Origin: JAIVJN01 sp036732565
GTDB lineage: Bacteria > Acidobacteriota > Vicinamibacteria > Vicinamibacterales > UBA2999
Assembly: GCA_036732565.1 (NCBI GenBank)
Contig: DAINCF010000423.1
Coordinates: 1 to 6,394 of the forward strand
Length of the DNA: 6,394 nt
Direction of reading: 5' to 3'
Shown: positions 1 through 4,435 of the stretch, piece after piece
Layout of the letters: each line of letters opens with the position of its first letter
How positions within the stretch are numbered: position 1 is the first letter of the stretch
Made by a program: the position numbers and the translations under genes
The notes under the pieces: model-generated
Databases searched by the model: none
Told to the model about the DNA's origin: nothing
The model's input: the letters and a program-made list of their open reading frames with translations, nothing else

Positions 1-12
1 GTATATCGAGGT

Positions 13-40
13 GTAGGGGCGGCTCGCGAGCCGCCCCTAC
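13..40. repeat. Perfect 28-nt palindrome, REP-like
   Basis: Two perfect 14-nt arms (GTAGGGGCGGCTCG and its reverse complement) meet with no spacer, giving a very stable GC-rich cruciform or hairpin. The arm begins with GTAG, the tetranucleotide typical of REP elements linked to RAYT transposases, and GTAGGGGCG-type palindromes are common dispersed repeats in bacterial genomes; that is family knowledge, not proof. It lies just beyond the terminator of the PEP-CTERM gene, a usual REP location. No transposase is in view. It could also act as a second hairpin stabilising a 3' end. Confidence 0.7.
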
Positions 41-54
41 CGCCAAAAGAGGAG

Positions 55-85
55 GACGGGCGTGGCTGGGGGGCACACGCCCGTC
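55..85 (-). terminator. Intrinsic terminator of the PEP-CTERM gene
   Basis: Arms GACGGGCGTG (55-64) and CACGCCCGTC (76-85) pair perfectly over 10 bp around an 11-nt loop. On the minus strand the hairpin is followed by CTCCTCTTTT, a pyrimidine-rich and then U-rich tract, as expected of a rho-independent terminator. It starts 13 nt past the stop codon of the gene at 99-632. Confidence 0.75.
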
Positions 86-98
86 AGGCGAAGAAAGG

Positions 99-632
99 TT
101 ACTGCGCGCGGCGCCTGCGGAGACGAGCCGCGATGGCCAGACCCGTGCCGAGCAGAATGAGCGAGCCCGGTTCAGGCACTGTCGTCAACGGATCGATCCG
201 GTAAAGCCCGTCGTTGTAGTCGAGGTCGGTCGGGATGTTCAGCCCGGGTGCGAGAGCCGGAAGGTCCTCGATCGCCACGTAGAGCTCGCCTGTGACACTC
301 CGTAAGAAGAGGAAGTGCCCGGCGTCCAGCGGCGTCCAGTTGTACTCCGGCAACCAACCGCCGGCATGGGCTCCCGTGACGTATTGCAGCGAGGTGCCGT
401 CCCACACCAGTTGAGGCGTGTTGTAGCTCGTGATGCCGTACATCCGCGGACCCACCTGAAATTCGGTCCCGATGTCTTCGAAGTTATACGAGAACGACTC
501 GAACTCGATGCCGGACCCGCACACGATCTGCACTTGGCAGTCGTCGAAGAACCCGTAGTCATAGCTCTGTTGAGCCGTAATCCCGAGACCCTCGATACCA
601 ATCCAAACTGCCAAAATCAACCCGGTCACCAT
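99..632 (-). CDS. PEP-CTERM sorting-signal protein with a DUF4114-like DxDYND motif
   Basis: This is a 177-residue exported protein of the exosortase pathway. The C-terminus has the full tripartite sorting signal: the VPEPGS motif (about residues 152-157), a hydrophobic stretch (LILLGTGLAIAA) and a basic tail (RLRRRRAQ). Exosortase is expected to cleave at the PEP motif; no exosortase gene is in the window. The N-terminus (residues 1-21) is hydrophobic and ends near AQQ, so it probably serves as a signal peptide, though it lacks the usual basic residues and carries a Glu. The mature part is about 130 residues with two close cysteines (CQVQIVC). Just before the sorting signal are IEDLP and TDLDYNDGLYRI, resembling the ED...DxDYND pattern of DUF4114-type, possibly Ca-binding, PEP-CTERM proteins. 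The start is fixed by an in-frame TAA at 648-650 and an AAGGAG ribosome site nine bases upstream. The exact role is unknown; a surface or extracellular-matrix component is likely. Confidence 0.9.
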   Translation of the reverse strand: MVTGLILAVWIGIEGLGITAQQSYDYGFFDDCQVQIVCGSGIEFESFSYNFEDIGTEFQVGPRMYGITSYNTPQLVWDGTSLQYVTGAHAGGWLPEYNWTPLDAGHFLFLRSVTGELYVAIEDLPALAPGLNIPTDLDYNDGLYRIDPLTTVPEPGSLILLGTGLAIAARLRRRRAQ

Positions 633-641
633 TGCCGCTGT

Positions 642-647
642 CTCCTT
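642..647 (-). promoter_or_regulatory. Shine-Dalgarno AAGGAG for the PEP-CTERM gene
   Basis: The minus strand reads AAGGAG, then nine bases, then the ATG at 630-632. The in-frame stop TAA (648-650) sits directly before it, so no longer reading frame is possible and this site settles the start. Confidence 0.8.
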
Positions 648-753
648 TTATCCTCGTCGTGTCGGGCCTCGCCTGACATTCCGGCGCTCGCACCCAGGAC
701 ACCGCCCCAACGAGGCTTTTGTTCCGGTCTAGGCCAGACTTTGCTCTGTGCCT

Positions 754-768
754 CACCGGGGTGATATC
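754..768. repeat. 15-nt direct repeat shared with the PPTase coding region
   Basis: CACCGGGGTGATATC occurs here and again, same strand, at 1635-1649, where it encodes the Asp-Ile-Thr-Pro-Val stretch (residues 32-36) of the PPTase. The copy here is non-coding, about 120 nt upstream of the PEP-CTERM start. It could be chance in GC-rich DNA, a binding site, or the trace of a duplication; the bases flanking the two copies do not match. Confidence 0.4.
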
Positions 769-788
769 CCGTCGTTTTCCGCCGCATA

Positions 789-819
789 TCGTGTGATTTT
801 CCGTATTTCTGTCACACGA
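789..819. promoter_or_regulatory. Dyad TCGTGTGA-N15-TCACACGA, possible operator
   Basis: Perfect 8-bp inverted arms (789-796 and 812-819) flank a 15-nt AT-rich spacer, about 160-190 nt upstream of the PEP-CTERM start codon. The half-site TGTGA/TCACA matches the CRP/FNR type, but the spacing is far wider than the usual six bases, so it is not an ordinary CRP site. No T-run follows on the minus strand, so it is not a typical terminator for the PPTase gene. A regulator-binding dyad is an inference only. Confidence 0.35.
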
Positions 820-965
820 CCGAGGAGCGTCGGACCGACGATGTCCAGCACTAGAGCAAGGTTCGATCCAGACGGCTCAGCTCGCGCACGGCCACGCCGA
901 TCGCACTGTTCTCGCGCTGTGACCAGATGAGAAGGGGAGCGGTGAGGGGGCAACGGGGAACAAAG

Positions 966-1742
966 TCAGGATGGGGCCTGGAAACTAGCGAAATCCTCGG
1001 TCCATTCGCCCAAGACAATGCGTTCTGGGCGGCGGTAGGTGGCACACGCGCCCCAGTAGGTTGGGGCAGGTGTGAGGGGCGTGAGGTGCCAGGGCACCAC
1101 GCCGCCGTCGCTCAGAAGGACCGGCGTCGTCGCGCGTTCGTCGAGCGGCACGATAAACCGGTCCAAGGGCATGCGCAGACCATCACCCAGCAGCTTCACG
1201 ATCGCTTCTTTTCTGGTCCAGGCACGAAAAAACGCCTGGACGCGGTCGGTCGCAGCGTAGCGCTCGAGGGCGACCACTTCTTCGCGGGCGAAGTACCGGC
1301 GCGCCAACGCGACCCAGTCGTCGGGATGTGGGCGCACGACTTCCAGATCGACACCAACTTCTCCGCCGGTCGTCAGCGCGATGAGCGCCAGATCGCCCGA
1401 GTGCGACACGTTGAAATAGAGCGAAGGGGCCGGGCCGGCCAGGAACGGCTTGCCCCCTGGCGCCGCCTCGAGGACCACGTCCGCCGCCGGGATCTCCAGA
1501 TGTCGACCGAGGAGCGCGCGAAGGGCGGCCCGCGCCTGGATATAACGGAAGCGATGGCGGTCGAAGACGTATCGATCGGCCCGTTCGCATTCGTCAGGTG
1601 ACAAGCGGGCGCGCATAGAAGCTGCGAGCCTCGGCACCGGGGTGATATCGACCTTCCAGATCTGGACGTCACCGGGCTCGAGCGCGGGTGGCTCTGTCAT
1701 CACCGGCCAGCGCCGGTCGGCCGCGAACGTCTGGTCGCCCAT
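966..1742 (-). CDS. Sfp-type 4'-phosphopantetheinyl transferase
   Basis: This 258-residue protein transfers 4'-phosphopantetheine from coenzyme A to a serine of a carrier protein, activating fatty-acid, polyketide or peptide synthase carrier domains in the cytoplasm. The superfamily signatures are present in order: NVSHS (111-115), GVDLE (130-134, with Mg-binding Asp132 and Glu134) and FFRAWTRKEA (171-180, the WxxKEA motif with Glu179 and Lys178). The segment GGKPFL (96-101) upstream is also typical. Length matches the Sfp/Gsp type rather than the short AcpS type. The start is uncertain: ATG 1742 has no clear ribosome site and sits against a hairpin, while ATG 1700 (residue 15) would give 244 residues and also lacks one. 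The gene follows the small membrane protein gene by 27 nt in the same reading frame, so the two are probably co-transcribed. No synthase or carrier gene is nearby, so the substrate cannot be named. Confidence 0.93.
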   Translation of the reverse strand: MGDQTFAADRRWPVMTEPPALEPGDVQIWKVDITPVPRLAASMRARLSPDECERADRYVFDRHRFRYIQARAALRALLGRHLEIPAADVVLEAAPGGKPFLAGPAPSLYFNVSHSGDLALIALTTGGEVGVDLEVVRPHPDDWVALARRYFAREEVVALERYAATDRVQAFFRAWTRKEAIVKLLGDGLRMPLDRFIVPLDERATTPVLLSDGGVVPWHLTPLTPAPTYWGACATYRRPERIVLGEWTEDFASFQAPS

Positions 1743-1764
1743 GCCGTGTCGATCATGACACGGC
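1743..1764 (-). promoter_or_regulatory. Hairpin abutting the PPTase start codon
   Basis: Arms GCCGTGTC (1743-1750) and GACACGGC (1757-1764) pair perfectly over 8 bp with a 6-nt loop. In the minus-strand transcript the hairpin ends directly before ATG 1742 and takes up almost the whole 27-nt gap after the upstream stop codon, leaving no room for a normal ribosome site. It may limit initiation unless ribosomes arrive from the upstream gene (translational coupling), or the true start may lie downstream. No T-run follows, so it is not a classic terminator. Confidence 0.5.
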
Positions 1765-1769
1765 CGGCG

Positions 1770-2000
1770 TCAGGTCCGTCGACGACTCGCCAGGTAGGCC
1801 CCAAGGGCCGCCAGCCCACCTGCGAGGACCACGGCCTTGACGACCTGGATCAGGCTGATGACCCAGGCAATCCCGATGCCGAGGGCCGCCCACTGCACCC
1901 ACCAGTTGCCCGGCGAGGTCATCAGGTTGATGACCACCAGCAGCGCGAGAATCAGCGGGCCTACGAACAGGAACTTCAGTGCCTGCAAGCTCTTGGTCAT
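1770..2000 (-). CDS. Small membrane protein, 2TM-domain-like
   Basis: This is a 76-residue hydrophobic protein. A short basic N-terminus (MTKSLQALKF) is followed by a helix (about 11-28, FLFVGPLILALLVVINLM), a loop with SPGNWW, a second helix (about 35-56) and a further hydrophobic Ala/Leu segment before the basic end SRRRT. The pattern N-L-...-SPGNWWVQW-...-GIGIAW resembles the bacterial 2TM domain family (typically VIN...WF.WP..GWGIGL), but the histidines common in that family are missing, so the match is tentative. A GAGGG-type ribosome site (around 2008-2012) lies seven bases before the ATG. It sits between the upstream repeat element and the PPTase gene, with which it is probably co-transcribed. 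Function unknown. Confidence 0.75.
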   Translation of the reverse strand: MTKSLQALKFLFVGPLILALLVVINLMTSPGNWWVQWAALGIGIAWVISLIQVVKAVVLAGGLAALGAYLASRRRT

Positions 2001-2050
2001 CGATCCACCCTCTCATCCAGGATCCTACGTTCCGAAGGAGAGAAGGTTCA

Positions 2051-2161
2051 CTAGTGGGCTGGTACCGTCGAATCACAACCGGCCGTTCCGTAGGAACGGT
2101 CGGGAAACTGCTCCCAGAGCTCTCGATAGATGGTTGCGATTCTGTTGATACGCTCCACTAG
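2051..2161 (+). mobile_element. MITE-like repeat element, copy A
   Basis: This 111-bp copy is related to the inverted copy at 5407-5518. Three exact blocks are shared: CTAGTGGG (2051-2058), CCGTTCCGTAGGAACGG (2083-2099) and GATACGCTCCACTAG (2147-2161). Block starts are 32 and 64 nt apart here and 32 and 65 nt apart in the other copy. Sequence between the first two blocks is also partly similar, while that between the second and third has diverged. Ends carry a 7-bp terminal inverted repeat, CTAGTGG, with CTAG at both extremities, which may be a target duplication. The middle palindrome pairs over at least 7 bp around GTA. The right end overlaps the last codons of the DUF5916 gene and supplies its TAG stop (2158-2160). 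It fills most of the gap before the small membrane protein gene. There is no transposase. Confidence 0.65.
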
Positions 2162-4422
2162 AAGCGGTAGAGATACGACGTCTTGAAGAAGAAGCCCCGC
2201 TGCGTCGTGTGGTAGCGGCCTTCGAGCGGGACCCAGCGGCCATCCTCGTACTCCCGGCGTTCGATGAGCGAGCCATAGCCGGCGTAGACGACCGTGCCAG
2301 GGCGCGGCTCGTACGAGCCGAGAAAGTCGGTGAGCACACGCCGGGTGGAGCTGTCGTACTGCAGCAGGCCACGGACGGCCAGCGCTCGCGTGAATTGATA
2401 GGTCGTCTTGGAGTTGAGTATGTCGAGGGTGTAGACGCGCGCGCCCGTGCTCTCGCGGTCGAACGCGACGCGCTCCCACGTGAGTTGTTGCGACAGTTGT
2501 CCGTTGGGCTGCAGAGTGGTGCTGATTCGTCCCTCTCGTGAGCGGCCCTGGAAGGGATCGACGCGATCGTAGAAGACGGCGCGTCCGGCCGAGAAGCGGC
2601 CCTCGAGCCACAGCCATCGATACAGCTGCACCTCGCCGAACACCCGGGAGCGGCCACCGTCGAAGCGCTGACCGAGCCACGGCTCGAAGCCAAAGGACTG
2701 GTCGAACCTCAGGAAGCCTTGCCGCGTGAAGTTGGCCCGCACGCCGATCAACTGCGTCAGGTCATGGCCGTCGTTGATGCGATCGCTTCCGCCCTGCGTG
2801 AACGTGACCGCCGAGATGCGCCGCACCCAGCCGTACTTCGTGCGATCGGGGTAGAAGTTCCGCTGCGCGAACAACCATCCACCCGTAATGCCGACCCGAT
2901 TGATGAACGCGGTGTCCATCTGAAAGTCGCGGTCGTAGTGCTCCGCGGATCCATTCACTGTGTACTTCTGCGTCTCATAGGTGTACGTCAGTTGCGCCCC
3001 TTCGCCAGACGCGGTCGCGTCGGCGTCCGGCGCTTGCGTCCGTGACACCATGCCGAAGCTTTCGATGCGCTGGTTGCGGGACAGACGCCACGACAAGTCG
3101 GCGCCGACCACGCGGTTGAAGCCGCCGGCGAACTGCGCATCGGTGACGAGGGCGCCGACATAGTTGCTCGGGCCGAGCCCGAACTGCGCGCGTCCGAGAT
3201 TGAAGATGCGATCCTTGCCGAGGCCAGTGCTGCCATCGGGCAGATCGCGTCCCGCCGCTTGATCGACGGCCGAGAGCGTGGCGAAGGTCACGCGTCCCAC
3301 GCTGCCGGTGAGCTTTGCGCCGAAGATCGGATCGACGATGCGGCGCGTGTGGACAGCGCGCTGCAGGCTGTTGTCGTTCCCCATCCCGGCCAACGCGAAG
3401 ACGCCGGCGCCCTCCATGAAGAACGGCCGTTTCTCCGAATAGAAGACCGGGAAGCGCTGATTGACCTCGACCTGATACGCGTCGCTCTCGACTTGACTGA
3501 AGTCGGGATTGACGGTCGCATCGATCGTGATCGTCGGCGTCAGGCCGATCTTCCCGCCGAAGCCGACGTCGCCCTTGTCGTCCGCGGATGCCCACTGGGT
3601 GGGTGTGTCGCGCAATTGCGTGCGGGCGTAAGTCACGCTGGGGAGGACCTCGCGCACGAGTCGCGGACGGATCTCGTCGAAGCGTAGTGCCGCGTTCTGC
3701 TCGAAGACCCATCGACCGGGCGCGAGCGCCGGCCATGACACCGAGACGCCGAGGCGGCTGATGCGGCGCCAGAACAGGATGCCCATCCGCGTGTCCGTCC
3801 CGCCCTGGAAACGAATGCTCTGTAACGGCAAGCGGATTTCGGCGGTGTAGCCCGTGGGCGTGAGCCGCGCCGCGCTGTTCCAGATCCAGTCCGGCGCGTT
3901 GTCTTCACCGTTGGCCACGCTATTCAACATGTCCGCTTGCACGCCGCTCGGGTTCACCATCATGTGATACGACAGTTGTCCGGTCCCGAGCGCATCGAGG
4001 CTGAGCCCAACCCAGTCGTCTTGCCAGATGTTGTCGCGCCGCGTGACCGAGGTCTTGATGCCACCCGGTTCCGGGTCGTCACACTTGAAAGCGAAGTAGA
4101 TGGCGTCGGCGTCGTGGGCGACCCATACCGTCGTCGATTGCGGGATGGGGTCGCCGTACAACGGGTTGTACGAGAGCCATTCGCCCGTCGGAAGCGGGGC
4201 TACTTGCCATGCCTCATCGTCGAGCAGGCCGTCGATGGTCGGAGGGCGGGTGACGTGGGTCGCTTGCACCTCAGCTCGAGCAGTGGGTTGCGCTCGAGCC
4301 GTGGAAGCCCAGCCGGCGGCGAGCAGGCCGATACACGCGTACAAGACAGTCCGTCGTCGAATCACGGTGGGTTTAGACGGTGGAAGCGCGTTTTGGGATG
4401 CTGTCAGATGTACACGAAGCAC
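2158..4422 (-). CDS. CBM9-like / DUF5916 outer-membrane barrel protein
   Basis: This is a protein of up to 754 residues. A signal peptide (VIRRRTVLYACIGLLAAG..., cleavage likely after TARA, residue 44) precedes a carbohydrate-binding family 9-like domain at about 55-205, recognised by PPTIDGLLDDEAW, the aromatic-rich VWVAHDADAIYFAF and the ending AEIRLPLQSIRF. From about 235 onward the sequence is a long run of amphipathic strands with acidic turns typical of DUF5916, including RRPFFMEGAGVF-like EKRPFFMEGAGVF, and it ends in YLYRF, the terminal Phe of outer-membrane barrel proteins. It is therefore probably an outer-membrane protein with a periplasmic or surface sugar-binding-type domain; substrate and activity are not known. 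GTG 4422 is the outer start. GTG 4365 gives a better signal peptide (735 residues) and may be the true one; neither has a clear ribosome site. The gene begins 13 nt after the DUF1028 gene, suggesting coupling. Its stop codon lies in repeat copy A. Confidence 0.9.
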   Translation of the reverse strand: MLRVHLTASQNALPPSKPTVIRRRTVLYACIGLLAAGWASTARAQPTARAEVQATHVTRPPTIDGLLDDEAWQVAPLPTGEWLSYNPLYGDPIPQSTTVWVAHDADAIYFAFKCDDPEPGGIKTSVTRRDNIWQDDWVGLSLDALGTGQLSYHMMVNPSGVQADMLNSVANGEDNAPDWIWNSAARLTPTGYTAEIRLPLQSIRFQGGTDTRMGILFWRRISRLGVSVSWPALAPGRWVFEQNAALRFDEIRPRLVREVLPSVTYARTQLRDTPTQWASADDKGDVGFGGKIGLTPTITIDATVNPDFSQVESDAYQVEVNQRFPVFYSEKRPFFMEGAGVFALAGMGNDNSLQRAVHTRRIVDPIFGAKLTGSVGRVTFATLSAVDQAAGRDLPDGSTGLGKDRIFNLGRAQFGLGPSNYVGALVTDAQFAGGFNRVVGADLSWRLSRNQRIESFGMVSRTQAPDADATASGEGAQLTYTYETQKYTVNGSAEHYDRDFQMDTAFINRVGITGGWLFAQRNFYPDRTKYGWVRRISAVTFTQGGSDRINDGHDLTQLIGVRANFTRQGFLRFDQSFGFEPWLGQRFDGGRSRVFGEVQLYRWLWLEGRFSAGRAVFYDRVDPFQGRSREGRISTTLQPNGQLSQQLTWERVAFDRESTGARVYTLDILNSKTTYQFTRALAVRGLLQYDSSTRRVLTDFLGSYEPRPGTVVYAGYGSLIERREYEDGRWVPLEGRYHTTQRGFFFKTSYLYRF

Positions 4423-4435
4423 CGGCCGAGGGTGT

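Larger units (their letters stand above)
633..965. other. Non-coding spacer between the PPTase and PEP-CTERM genes
   Basis: This 333-nt stretch has only short frames with no recognisable protein. It must hold the promoter of the PEP-CTERM gene and the end of the PPTase transcript. It contains the ribosome site at 642-647, a 15-nt sequence shared with the PPTase gene (754-768), an 8-bp dyad (789-819) and a 6+1+6 palindrome CGTCGG-A-CCGACG (828-840). The part around 775-812 is relatively AT-rich and is the likeliest promoter area. I found no convincing -35/-10 pair or sigma-54 (TGGC...TTGC) site, and no hairpin followed by a T-run for the PPTase gene. Confidence 0.6.

Noticed and set aside
927..1601. 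224-codon plus-strand open frame antisense to the PPTase gene
   Set aside because: The opposite strand encodes an intact PPTase with all motifs; this frame has no domain-like pattern.
2028..2039. CGTTCCGAAGGA, 11 of 12 matching the palindrome core of the repeat element, just outside copy A
   Set aside because: Too short and without the other blocks or a proper dyad; may be chance or a very decayed fragment.
2001..2157. Possible promoter (GTGAAC ... TAGGAT) before the small membrane protein gene
   Set aside because: Only weak matches to both hexamers; not enough to annotate.
2051..2680. 209-codon minus-strand frame ending in LVERINRIATIYRELWEQFPDR, which looks protein-like at its end
   Set aside because: Almost all of it overlaps the DUF5916 gene in another frame and is Arg-rich. 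The protein-like tail is the reverse strand of repeat copy A; in copy B the same frame stops after VERIDEK, so it is not a conserved coding segment, though a decayed coding origin of the element cannot be excluded.
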